NCBI GenBank assembly: GCA_039922435.1
Contig: JBDTES010000004.1
Span: forward strand, 1 to 48,866
DNA from: JBDTES01 sp039922435
GTDB lineage: Bacteria; Patescibacteriota; Saccharimonadia; Saccharimonadales; UBA4665
Direction of reading: 5' to 3'
DNA length: 48,866 nucleotides
Shown: in pieces, positions 24,025 to 30,506 of the stretch
Layout of the letters: every line of letters starts with the position of its first letter
How positions within the stretch are numbered: the stretch's first letter is position 1
Notes under the pieces: model-generated
What the model was told of the DNA's origin: nothing
Seen by the model: only the letters and a program-made list of their open reading frames with translations
Database searches by the model: none
Made by a program: the position numbers and the translations under genes

Positions 24025-25029
24025 ATGAATCAGCCAAAAATTGTAGTTCTCGGCGGTGGTACGGGTAGTTTTAGTCTGTTACCAGCTCTAAAAGAGTTGA
24101 CGCCGAATATTACTGCCGTGGTGACAATGAGTGACGACGGTGGCTCAACTGGCGTACTGCGTGATGAATTAGGGGTCTTACCGCCCGGCGACGTTCGCCA
24201 GTGTTTGGTAGCGCTGGCCGACGATCACACTTCACCAATTTTGCGCCAGCTGTTTAACTTTCGCTTTGAAGAAGGCTCGCTAGCTGGTCATTCGTTTGGT
24301 AATTTGTTTTTATCGGCCACCGAGAAGATGACTACTGATTTTGGTGAAGCGATTAGCTTGGTCGGAGAAGTTCTACATATTACTGGGCAGGTAGTGCCAA
24401 TTACGCTGGGAAACGTCCGTTTGGCGATCTCCTGGGGTGACGTGGTTGTGCGTGGTGAGGGCGTGATTGATAAGATGGATTTTAAGGGTCACCACCACCA
24501 AACCCCTCGTTTATTCTTGGAGCCATCAGCCGCTATAAACCCGATAGCTTTGACGGCTTTAGCCGAAGCGGACGCGGTTATACTAGCGCCGGGTGATATT
24601 TATACCTCACTCGGCCCGCTGCTGGTGGTTGACGGTGTAGCCAAAGCTCTGGCTAGGACAAAAGTGCCGATAGTCTATACCTGTAATTTGGTGGTAAATC
24701 CGCGCCAAACACCAGGCTGGTCGGTGGCTGATCACGCCCGGGAGCTGGAGCGTCTAACCGGACAATCGTTTATAACTCACGTCATATATAACACAGGAAA
24801 GCCTAATCCAAAAACATTATCTAGGTACGATGAAGCTGGCGAGAAATTAGTCAAAATGAAGCCAGCCGAGCACAAAAGTACGTCATATAAGTTAATTGGG
24901 ACGGATCTATTAAGCCGTCAGCCAGTCAGTCGGACTCCTGGCGACAAACTAGCGGCCCACCGTTCATTTATCCGCCACAATGGCCCAGCTGTAGCTCAGG
25001 CAATCAGGTCAATCCTCAGTGAATCTTGA
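24025..25029 (+). CDS. yvcK: YvcK/CofD-like protein (gluconeogenesis factor family)
   Basis: This 334-residue protein has the Rossmann-type start IVVLGGGTGSFSLLPAL (Gly-rich loop 10-16), MSDDGGSTGVLRDELGVLPPGD and SLAGHSFGNLFL. These are diagnostic of the YvcK branch of the CofD family, which binds UDP-sugars rather than making coenzyme F420. YvcK is needed for cell-wall homeostasis and growth on gluconeogenic carbon in Firmicutes. It follows khpB by 67 nt, in a gap that includes a TTGACA (about 23973) without a matching -10. Position next to yidC-khpB and a glycan locus fits an envelope role, which is inference. Confidence 0.93.
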   Translation: MNQPKIVVLGGGTGSFSLLPALKELTPNITAVVTMSDDGGSTGVLRDELGVLPPGDVRQCLVALADDHTSPILRQLFNFRFEEGSLAGHSFGNLFLSATEKMTTDFGEAISLVGEVLHITGQVVPITLGNVRLAISWGDVVVRGEGVIDKMDFKGHHHQTPRLFLEPSAAINPIALTALAEADAVILAPGDIYTSLGPLLVVDGVAKALARTKVPIVYTCNLVVNPRQTPGWSVADHARELERLTGQSFITHVIYNTGKPNPKTLSRYDEAGEKLVKMKPAEHKSTSYKLIGTDLLSRQPVSRTPGDKLAAHRSFIRHNGPAVAQAIRSILSES

Positions 25030-25076
25030 AGCTTTATGGTACTCAGAAGGTTAATAAGTATCAGACAAATCCGGCT

Positions 25077-25514
25077 CTATTCAAATGGGTTCTGAATGAG
25101 CACGCTCTCGAATTTACGGCCAGTTTGTAAATCTTCGCTGTAGAGGACGTCACATTTTAGGTCGATAGCCGCCTGAATAATCAGGGCATCATAAAAGCTA
25201 AGCTTATTAGTGGTGAATAAGCCGAGGGCTCGCTCATAAAAATCGGCCGAAGGGGAGAGGGCTAGGAGTGGCAAAAGCATGTCGCTCAGCACATTTCCCA
25301 GTAGCAGCGCTGGAATCTTGCTGGCGAACTTGCTGGTGGCGACATTTAGAAATTCTTGGGCAACCTGAGAGCTTATAACCCCGTGGCCAGTCTGCAGGGC
25401 TTGTTTAATTAGAGTTTTAGCTTGCTTCTGTTTAAGCGGAGCCGACTTATCAAACTGGTAGACTAGAACGTTGGTATCAAAGAAGGCTTTGATAAGTGTA
25501 GTTTTAGCGCTCAT
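25077..25514 (-). CDS. PIN-domain toxin (VapC-like), pair 1
   Basis: In this 145-residue protein the PIN-domain acidic residues are visible: Asp13 in FFDTNVLVYQFD, the Glu in VAQEFLNV, Asp in LSFYDALIIQAA and Asp in YSEDLQTG. These proteins are Mg-dependent ribonucleases that cleave tRNA or mRNA when freed from antitoxin. The ATG lies 11 nt inside the 3' end of the preceding antitoxin gene, the usual coupled arrangement. It is convergent with yvcK (47-nt gap). All catalytic positions are present, so the toxin looks intact. Confidence 0.88.
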   Translation of the reverse strand: MSAKTTLIKAFFDTNVLVYQFDKSAPLKQKQAKTLIKQALQTGHGVISSQVAQEFLNVATSKFASKIPALLLGNVLSDMLLPLLALSPSADFYERALGLFTTNKLSFYDALIIQAAIDLKCDVLYSEDLQTGRKFESVLIQNPFE

Positions 25515-25725
25515 TCATTTCTTCCCGAGTGAAGCTACGACCAGTATTTACAGACCCCAGGTGCTTCATTAGTTGATCGTAACGGGCTAGACGGTCCTGA
25601 TTTGAGATGGCTTGAGTTTGTAGCCAAGTTCGAAATTCAGTATTGAGCGTCGAACCCTTGGCGCTAGCGTTCTTGCGAGCTTGTTCAATCAGATCCTCGG
25701 GCGCAGACAGAGTTATATTCTTCAT
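25504..25725 (-). CDS. Ribbon-helix-helix-type antitoxin, pair 1
   Basis: I start at ATG 25723-25725 (MKNITLSAPEDLIEQARKNA), which gives 73 residues. The longer frame to 25764 only translates the promoter/operator repeats. The beta strand MKNITLSAP followed by two helices is the ribbon-helix-helix DNA-binding fold, and the C-terminal part (SVNTGRSFTREEMNER) should bind the toxin. It represses its own operon in known systems, and palindromes in the promoter fit this. The -10 ends 9 nt before this ATG, supporting the shorter start and a nearly leaderless mRNA. Confidence 0.85.
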   Translation of the reverse strand: MKNITLSAPEDLIEQARKNASAKGSTLNTEFRTWLQTQAISNQDRLARYDQLMKHLGSVNTGRSFTREEMNER

Positions 25726-25734
25726 AGTGTGTAT

Positions 25735-25764
25735 AGTGTACACTGAAACAGTGTATATTGTCAA
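25735..25764 (-). promoter_or_regulatory. Promoter/operator of toxin-antitoxin pair 1
   Basis: On the minus strand TTGACA (25759-25764) is followed after 18 nt by TACACT (25735-25740). The spacer contains ACACTG-3nt-CAGTGT (25740-25754), a perfect inverted repeat, and the palindrome AGTGTACACT overlaps the -10. Repeated ACACT half-sites are what a ribbon-helix-helix antitoxin would bind. Confidence 0.6.
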
Positions 25765-25776
25765 ATACTATTTAGT

Positions 25777-25919
25777 CATGTCTTAGTCAGTTAGTTACGA
25801 TCTGACAGAGCTTATTAAGGCTTGTTAGCGAGCTTTTGGGCTATTAGCCATCACAATATGGTTATGGCGGCTAGCAGGCCCACTTCGGCAGCTACAATCT
25901 GCTAACTAACTAAAACATG
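25777..25919. repeat. 143-bp segment bounded by imperfect inverted repeats
   Basis: The ends CATGTCTTAGTCAGTTAG (25777-25794) and, read on the other strand, CATGTTTTAGTTAGTTAG (25902-25919) agree at 16 of 18 positions. Inside are smaller hairpins (GGCTATTAGCC, and GCCAT/ATGGC arms). It lies between the stop of a GT4 gene and the promoter of toxin-antitoxin pair 1 and carries no gene. It could be a transcript-end structure or a small non-autonomous element. No clear target duplication is seen. Confidence 0.45.
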
Positions 25920-27086
25920 TTATTTTTCAGGTTTAGCTTCGGCAGGCTTCTTTTTGGTATCTTTTTTAGTCTCCGGCTTAGCTTCCTCTAGTGGGATATT
26001 GTTTAAGACCCGGTCGTAGATGGCTAGGGTTTGCTCAGCGGTTCGACGCCACGAATATTTGGTGGTTTGGGCGCGGCCTAGGGCAATTAGCTTTTGGCGG
26101 AGCTCTTCGTCGTCAATTACTTCAGTAATTTTGGCGGCCATGTCAGCAACATCGAGTGGCTTAAAATAGTGAGCGGCCTCGCCGTAGACCTCCGGCAGGC
26201 AAGTGGCGTCGCTGCTGACGACTGGGGCGTCGTGCACCATGGCCTCTAGACCGGGTAGCCCAAAGCCTTCACTGAGCGAAGGGAATACATAGGCGGCTGT
26301 CTGTTCGTACAGCCAGCGGAGCTGTCCATCGCTTATAAAGCCAGTAAAGATAATGTTCTGGATGCCCTTTTTAATAACCGATTGCTCGATTCGGTCGTAA
26401 TTAGCATCTTTTTTGCCGGCCAAAACTAGTTTGAGGTCAGGTTTAGTCTTTTGGATATCAACAAAGGCCTCAATCAGTCGCTCTAGATTCTTGTGTGGCG
26501 TTGGCCGACCGACGTACATAATGTACTGGGCATTTTCTAGTCCATTAACAGGCTCAGCCGGCTCGGTTATAGCATCGGCTGATTCGTAAGTTACAGTTAT
26601 CTTACTGGGTTTAATCTTGGTGAATTTGGCTACATCGTCTTTAACAAACTGGGTCGGCGTTATAACGGCGGCCGCTTTACGGGCCGCCTTTTTATTAACC
26701 CAGGCGTAGACCTTTTGCTTAAGAAAGTAGACGATTGGATTCTTGTCTGGGTTTCGGAATCGGATGGTTGTTAGGTCGTGCATTGTGGTGACCGTCTTAC
26801 CTCGGTAGCGAACTGGCTGCTGGACCATACTAAAGTGTACCAAATCGGCCGCTAGGCTATCTAGTTGCTTTTTAAGGGCAAGCTGCTCATCAAAAGTGAA
26901 TTCTTTGTAAGGCGATTCGATAACTTTAAAAGTCGGCGCAATGTCTTTAAAAAACTTGAGGCGGTGCGCCTTAGTTAAGACGACAATCTCGTGATTCGGC
27001 CGAAGCCTATACATATGCTCGATAAGCTTATCGGTGTAGCGCCCAGTACTAGTGCCCGATTCGCGGGCGTCAATGACTATCTTCAT
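25920..27086 (-). CDS. GT4-family glycosyltransferase
   Basis: In this 388-residue GT-B fold enzyme the N-terminal domain starts MKIVIDARESGTSTGRYT. The C-terminal domain has the donor-binding segment YIMYVGRPTPHKNLERLIEA and the EX7E motif in SEGFGLPGLEAM. The last 25 residues are a Lys/Glu/Pro-rich tail absent from its paralogues. Retaining GT4 enzymes transfer sugars from nucleotide donors to lipid-linked glycans. Acceptor and sugar are unknown. The ATG overlaps the stop of a PIN toxin gene (TAATG), so this biosynthetic gene is translated from a toxin-antitoxin transcript. Its first 13 codons are repeated in decayed form at 28470-28507. Confidence 0.88.
   Translation of the reverse strand: MKIVIDARESGTSTGRYTDKLIEHMYRLRPNHEIVVLTKAHRLKFFKDIAPTFKVIESPYKEFTFDEQLALKKQLDSLAADLVHFSMVQQPVRYRGKTVTTMHDLTTIRFRNPDKNPIVYFLKQKVYAWVNKKAARKAAAVITPTQFVKDDVAKFTKIKPSKITVTYESADAITEPAEPVNGLENAQYIMYVGRPTPHKNLERLIEAFVDIQKTKPDLKLVLAGKKDANYDRIEQSVIKKGIQNIIFTGFISDGQLRWLYEQTAAYVFPSLSEGFGLPGLEAMVHDAPVVSSDATCLPEVYGEAAHYFKPLDVADMAAKITEVIDDEELRQKLIALGRAQTTKYSWRRTAEQTLAIYDRVLNNIPLEEAKPETKKDTKKKPAEAKPEK
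27046..27083 (-). repeat. Direct repeat copy 1 (5' end of the intact GT4 gene)
   Basis: These 38 nt match 28470-28507 at 33 positions in the same orientation. They encode KIVIDARESGTST of the intact glycosyltransferase. Confidence 0.8.
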
Positions 27087-27469
27087 TACTTGTCTAAAAT
27101 TTGGACTTTTAAATATTTCTGGGCAATTTTAGCGAGTTGTAAATCATTGGTTAGGAATAGATCGGCCTTTTCTTGCAAGGCCGTTGCTAGGTGAATTGCA
27201 TCACCGATTCGGAGATTTGCGTCGCGCTGCAACGTAGCCGCTTGGTTGGCGACTGCTTCGTCCAGGGGGATTAAATCTAATTGTGGCAACTCATGGAATG
27301 TTTTGAGCGTAATCTTGGTAACTTGGGCCAAACATTCTGTAACCGTTAGGGTAGAGCAGATGAACCGGTTGGTTGGCTGTAAACCGCTTATTATGTCCGC
27401 TACTTGTCTACCGAATTGAGGATGATGCTCAAATAGATAGATTAGGATATTAGAATCTAGGTATACCAC
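27086..27469 (-). CDS. PIN-domain toxin (VapC-like), pair 2
   Basis: This 127-residue protein has PIN acidic residues in YLDSNILIYLFE (Asp5), VTECLAQ, RIGDAIHLATA and FLTNDLQL. The start is GTG, overlapping the antitoxin stop by one base (TAGTG), with GGAGG 8 nt upstream. Its own stop overlaps the next ATG (TAATG). It is thus the middle gene of an antitoxin-toxin-glycosyltransferase operon. Predicted function: ribonuclease toxin, intact by motif. Confidence 0.88.
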   Translation of the reverse strand: MVYLDSNILIYLFEHHPQFGRQVADIISGLQPTNRFICSTLTVTECLAQVTKITLKTFHELPQLDLIPLDEAVANQAATLQRDANLRIGDAIHLATALQEKADLFLTNDLQLAKIAQKYLKVQILDK

Positions 27470-27699
27470 TAGCCATTCCTCCAGTTGTCTCGCATATCTC
27501 GGATACGTTTTACCGGGTCCTGGCTGTTAGGCTTGGCAATACCAAGAAAGTCATAATATGATGGTTCTTTCTTAAATACCACCTCGGTGTCGGTAATACG
27601 ATCGACGACCAGCCGGTCGCCGCTGCGCAGCTTGAGGCGAGCCCGGACGGCACTCGGAATAACCACCTGGTTTTTGCTAGAAATAGTAATCGTCTTCAT
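27469..27699 (-). CDS. AbrB/SpoVT-type antitoxin, pair 2
   Basis: This 76-residue protein has the swapped-hairpin AbrB fold signature: ITISSKNQVVIPSAVRARLKLRSGDRLVV at residues 4-32, close to the KGQVTIPKxxRxxLxLxxGD consensus of VapB/MazE-like antitoxins. The C-terminal 35 residues would wrap the PIN toxin. It is first in the operon with the toxin and the GT4 gene. The promoter lies 6 nt before the ATG and carries two direct repeats suited to autoregulation. No Shine-Dalgarno site is present, in agreement with a leaderless start. Confidence 0.9.
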   Translation of the reverse strand: MKTITISSKNQVVIPSAVRARLKLRSGDRLVVDRITDTEVVFKKEPSYYDFLGIAKPNSQDPVKRIRDMRDNWRNG

Positions 27700-27705
27700 A
27701 GCTTT

Positions 27706-27743
27706 ATGTTATCAAAAAGTAAAGCGAAAGTCAAAAGTAAAGC
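27706..27743 (-). promoter_or_regulatory. Promoter/operator of toxin-antitoxin pair 2, leaderless
   Basis: TTGACT (27729-27734), 17 nt, TAACAT (27706-27711) with TG-A before the -10. Only 6 nt separate the -10 from the ATG (27697-27699). The 11-mer GCTTTACTTTT occurs twice on the minus strand (read from 27743 and from 27725), 18 bp apart, one copy on each side of or touching the -35. It is a likely antitoxin binding site. Confidence 0.65.
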
Positions 27744-27776
27744 ATATATGGTTTTTTGTAGTAAGATTGGTCTAGT

Positions 27777-27806
27777 CTTGACTAAGTCAAGTTACTGTGC
27801 TATCAT
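27777..27806 (+). promoter_or_regulatory. Promoter/operator of toxin-antitoxin pair 3, leaderless
   Basis: TTGACT (27778-27783), 17 nt, TATCAT (27801-27806) with TG-C before the -10. The ATG (27813) starts 6 nt later. CTTGACT-A-AGTCAAG (27777-27791) is a 7-bp inverted repeat covering the -35, a natural operator for the antitoxin. Confidence 0.65.
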
Positions 27807-27812
27807 CTAAAT

Positions 27813-28079
27813 ATGGATAAAGTCATTACTATATACGATGCCAAGACCAACTTAAGCAAACTCGTCAAGCAAGCCAAGGCTGGCCAAACTATTTATATCG
27901 GAGCCTATGGTACAGCCGAGGTGATGCTGACACCGTTGCCTATTAAAAATACCGTTCAGCTTGGCGTTTGGCAGGGTAAGCACAAGATCACCTACAGCGA
28001 CGTCGACCTTATGCAATCTGACACTTTATTAGCGAAAACGATTGAGCAAAACAAGGTTATGCCTGATGGCTCTTTCTAG
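27813..28079 (+). CDS. Phd/YefM-type antitoxin, pair 3
   Basis: This 88-residue protein reads MDKVITIYDAKTNLSKLVKQAKAG, then QTIYIGAYGTAEVMLTPL. It follows the Phd/YefM pattern (xxxxAKxxLSxLVxxAxxGexxxIxrrGkpvAxLxP). The C-terminal half should neutralise the toxin encoded next. It overlaps the toxin gene by 14 nt and is transcribed from a leaderless-type promoter with an overlapping palindrome, as expected for autorepression. It is divergent from pair 2, with only 113 nt between the two start codons. Confidence 0.88.
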   Translation: MDKVITIYDAKTNLSKLVKQAKAGQTIYIGAYGTAEVMLTPLPIKNTVQLGVWQGKHKITYSDVDLMQSDTLLAKTIEQNKVMPDGSF

Positions 28080-28458
28080 GGTTTTATTAGACAGCCACGT
28101 CTTTCTGTGGGCGCTCGAACAGCCGCATAAGATCGGGGCCAAGACCACTCAGCTGATCACAGAGGCCGACAGCGTCTATGTTTCGGTTGTATCGCTGTGG
28201 GAACTTGAACTTCAGCATGCGGCTGGCAAATTTCCCTACACCACCACCAAGCTGGTAGAGGGCATCAAACAGAGTGGCTTTAAACTAATGAAGTTAGAGC
28301 CTAGTCATATCCAGGAGTATGGCCGAGTTAAGCTGCCACACAAAGATCCGTTTGACACACTCTTAGTGGCCCAAAGTCAGGCTGAAGACTGCCTGTTCAT
28401 AACTGCCGATAAGCAAATCCTGGCTAGCAGCCACATTGTGCAAGACGCTAGTAAGTAA
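28066..28458 (+). CDS. PIN-domain toxin (VapC-like), pair 3
   Basis: The start is ATG 28066 (MALSRVLLDSHVFLWALEQP), with AAGG 9 nt upstream. The open frame extends to 28042 but the added residues are not PIN-like. The protein has 130 residues. Acidic sites are visible in LLDSHVFLWAL, VSLWELELQ, KDPFDTLLVAQ and FITADKQI. It belongs to the subgroup with D-x-H at the first motif. It is predicted to be an RNase toxin paired with the Phd-type antitoxin. It ends 11 nt before the decayed glycosyltransferase start. Confidence 0.88.
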   Translation: MALSRVLLDSHVFLWALEQPHKIGAKTTQLITEADSVYVSVVSLWELELQHAAGKFPYTTTKLVEGIKQSGFKLMKLEPSHIQEYGRVKLPHKDPFDTLLVAQSQAEDCLFITADKQILASSHIVQDASK

Positions 28459-28469
28459 ATTAATCTACC

Positions 28470-28507
28470 GTGCTAGTGCCCGATTAGCGGGCATCAATTA
28501 CTATTTT
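28470..28507 (-). repeat. Direct repeat copy 2 (decayed glycosyltransferase 5' end)
   Basis: Read on the minus strand this encodes KIVIDAR*SGTST, the N-terminus of the GT4 gene that starts at 27086, with its Glu codon changed to TAA and the ATG lost. It matches 27046-27083 at 33 of 38 positions and directly follows the stop of the truncated GT4 gene. Confidence 0.75.
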
Positions 28508-28901
28508 AGACACGTTTTTTATCATTCAGAGTTTGTATAATACGATTATATAGGCTGGCGGCTACCGTATGCCAGTTATAGCTGGCGGCTTTTTTATGGC
28601 CACCATCAGCTAGTTTTTGCTGTAGTTCCTTGCTTGATAGAATCTTTTGCCAGGCATCGGCAATTGATTCTGATTTATCTTGGTCAAAGTATAATGCGGC
28701 TGATCCAGCCACTTCGTGAAAGACCGGTATATCACTCATAGCTACCGGGGTGCCATAAACCATGGACTCTAGAGCTGGCATGCCAAAACCCTCGTAGAAA
28801 CTGGCCGAGGTAAATAGGGAAGCGTGTCTGTATAGTACGGCTCGTTGCTGACCACTGACATAACCAACGCGTAGAACATCTTTGCCACCTGGTATAATTA
28901 G
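28506..28901 (-). pseudogene. Truncated GT4 glycosyltransferase (C-terminal third only)
   Basis: The recognisable part begins at LIIPGGKDVLRVGYVSGQQ and contains FYEGFGMPALESM (the EX7E motif) and the C-terminal helix region to NDKKRV. This is about 130 of the usual 370-390 residues. The whole N-terminal acceptor domain is missing. The frame stays open upstream to 29003, but that part lies antisense to the Nudix gene and has no GT-like content. It is therefore a broken gene, cut where the Nudix gene begins. Its last codons run straight into the second copy of a GT4 start (28470-28507), suggesting an old tandem of two GT4 genes. Confidence 0.8.
28893..28898 (+). promoter_or_regulatory. Extended -10 (TGGTATAAT) of the Nudix gene, leaderless
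   Basis: A consensus TATAAT with TG-G before it lies 7 nt upstream of the ATG at 28906. No -35 is recognisable, as is common for extended -10 promoters. The element lies inside the coding remnant of the truncated GT4 gene on the other strand (codons for LIIP). Confidence 0.6.
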
Positions 28902-28905
28902 GGTT

Positions 28906-29460
28906 ATGGCCAAAGGATTCTGGAAGAAGATTACCACTAGGACGTTGTTTACGCACCCTAGGCTAACCTTGGTTGAAGACGAAGTTATTTTACCGCAAGG
29001 CAAGTCTACTAAGTATCTACGTTATGACGGGTTACCAGATTACGTTACGGTTATAGTTGAACGTGACAGCCAGATAGCTCTAAATAAGGAATACTCGTAT
29101 CCACATAATGAGTGGCTGTGGCAATTCCCAGAGGGGTCAATTGAGCCAGGCGAGAAACCAATTGAGGCTGCTCGAAGAGAATTAAGGGAAGAAGCTGGCC
29201 TTAGCGGAAACCTATCCCAGGTTGGAATGAATTATGGTAATCACAGGCGATCAACCGAGAAAGATTATATATTTGTGGCTAGTAGCGCCCGGAAAGTTGA
29301 TAAAAGTAAAGGTGATGATGAAGAATTTGGGACCGAGACACATTGGTTTTCGCAAGCTGAGGTCAAGAATATGGTCTGTGATGGCAAAATAGTCCAAAAG
29401 AATGCCCTAGCTGCTCTATCATTGTATTTTGTACGTACCGATAGAAACAGTACCGAGTAG
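28906..29460 (+). CDS. Nudix hydrolase (ADP-ribose/NDP-sugar pyrophosphatase type)
   Basis: I start at ATG 28906 (MAKGFWKKITTRTLFTHPRL), because the -10 lies 7 nt upstream. The frame itself is open from 28882. The protein has 184 residues with a complete Nudix box at 77-99: G77, E83, then R91-E92-L93-x-E95-E96-x-G98-L99. The preceding sheet with YVTVIVERDSQIALNKEYSYP and EWLWQFPEGSIEPGE is typical of the ADP-ribose pyrophosphatase group, which hydrolyses NDP-sugars. It lies at the head of the plus-strand glycan genes and may tune nucleotide-sugar pools. Exact substrate unknown. Confidence 0.9.
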   Translation: MAKGFWKKITTRTLFTHPRLTLVEDEVILPQGKSTKYLRYDGLPDYVTVIVERDSQIALNKEYSYPHNEWLWQFPEGSIEPGEKPIEAARRELREEAGLSGNLSQVGMNYGNHRRSTEKDYIFVASSARKVDKSKGDDEEFGTETHWFSQAEVKNMVCDGKIVQKNALAALSLYFVRTDRNSTE

Positions 29461-29510
29461 GTGTTAAACTTAGATTACGATTTGTTAATTTTTGTAAGGA
29501 GATAAGATAA

Positions 29511-30506
29511 ATGGCGAAGTCAGCGCTTATTACAGGTATTACTGGGCAAGACGGGGGGCATTTGGCAGAGTTATTAAACGGTAAGGGTTACGAGGTTTAT
29601 GGCCTTATCCGTGGCCAACACAACCCTAAAAAAGAGCAGGTTGAGCAAGAACAACCCTATGTTAACTTAATCGAAGCAGATCTAACCGACCCATCGTCGC
29701 TTCTCCGGGCTATCGTTACCTCTAAGCCTGATGAAATATATAACCTAGCGGCCATAAGCCACGTTGGTTATTCATTTAAAACACCACAGCTAGTGGCTGA
29801 CGTTACTGGTAAGGGTGTGCTTAATATGCTTGAAGCAATTCGACAGAGCGGTGGCGAGAAGACAATTCGATTTTACCAAGCCTCTACCTCAGAGATGTTT
29901 GGTGGCCTGAGTTATAACCGCCCCGGTAAGGGTTATGACGAGGATTCGTTATTCCACCCGCGCAGTCCTTATGGTGTTGCGAAGCTTTATGGCCACTGGA
30001 TTACTAGGAATTACCGGGAAAGCTATGGCATACATGCCAGCTGTGGCATTTTATTCAACCACGAGGGAGAACGGCGTGGTGTAGAATTTGTGACGCGTAA
30101 GATTACCAACGCTGTAGCCAGGATTAAGCTTGGTAAACAAGAGTACATCGAACTAGGCAATCTAGAGCCTAAACGAGACTGGGGATATGCCGGCGATTAT
30201 GTAGAGGGTATGTGGCGCATGCTCCAGCAGGATAAACCGGGTGAGTATGTCCTAGCTACCGGAGAAACCCACACCATTGGTGACTTTTTAGAAGCTGCTT
30301 TCAATGAAATCGGTATTGATGATTGGCACCCATATGTTAAACAAAATCCGGCCTTCATGCGACCTGCCGAAGTAGATATATTGCTGGGCAACCCAGCTAA
30401 AGCCGAGAGAGTTCTTGGCTGGAAGCGCAAAGTAGACTTTACTGGTTTAGTAAAGTTGATGGTCAAACACGATCTAGAGGTCGAGTATAAGAGTGGTCTT
30501 ATCTAG
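29511..30506 (+). CDS. gmd: GDP-mannose 4,6-dehydratase
   Basis: This 331-residue extended SDR protein has the NADP-binding TGITGQDG (8-15), the characteristic YNLAAISHVGYSF, the catalytic STSEMFG (125-131) and the YxxxK pair Tyr154/Lys158 in PRSPYGVAK. The segment LEPKRDWGYAGDYVEGMW is specific for Gmd. It converts GDP-D-mannose to GDP-4-keto-6-deoxy-D-mannose, the branch point for GDP-fucose, GDP-rhamnose, perosamine and colitose. Translation is from a strong AAGGAG with 9-nt spacing. Its stop shares CTAG with the stop of the facing reductase gene, and a ColD-like gene is encoded 11 kb away. Confidence 0.95.
   Translation: MAKSALITGITGQDGGHLAELLNGKGYEVYGLIRGQHNPKKEQVEQEQPYVNLIEADLTDPSSLLRAIVTSKPDEIYNLAAISHVGYSFKTPQLVADVTGKGVLNMLEAIRQSGGEKTIRFYQASTSEMFGGLSYNRPGKGYDEDSLFHPRSPYGVAKLYGHWITRNYRESYGIHASCGILFNHEGERRGVEFVTRKITNAVARIKLGKQEYIELGNLEPKRDWGYAGDYVEGMWRMLQQDKPGEYVLATGETHTIGDFLEAAFNEIGIDDWHPYVKQNPAFMRPAEVDILLGNPAKAERVLGWKRKVDFTGLVKLMVKHDLEVEYKSGLI

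Noticed and set aside
20256..25029. Alternative genetic code (TGA as glycine, as in Gracilibacteria/Absconditabacteria)
   Set aside because: dnaA and several other genes end at TGA with normal family lengths, and no conserved frame contains an internal TGA.
25726..25764. 13-residue N-terminal extension of the pair-1 antitoxin
   Set aside because: It is the translated promoter and operator; the -10 lies inside it and the family starts at MKNITLSAP.
28902..29003. Upstream part of the GT4 fragment frame
   Set aside because: It lies antisense to the Nudix coding region and shows no glycosyltransferase similarity.
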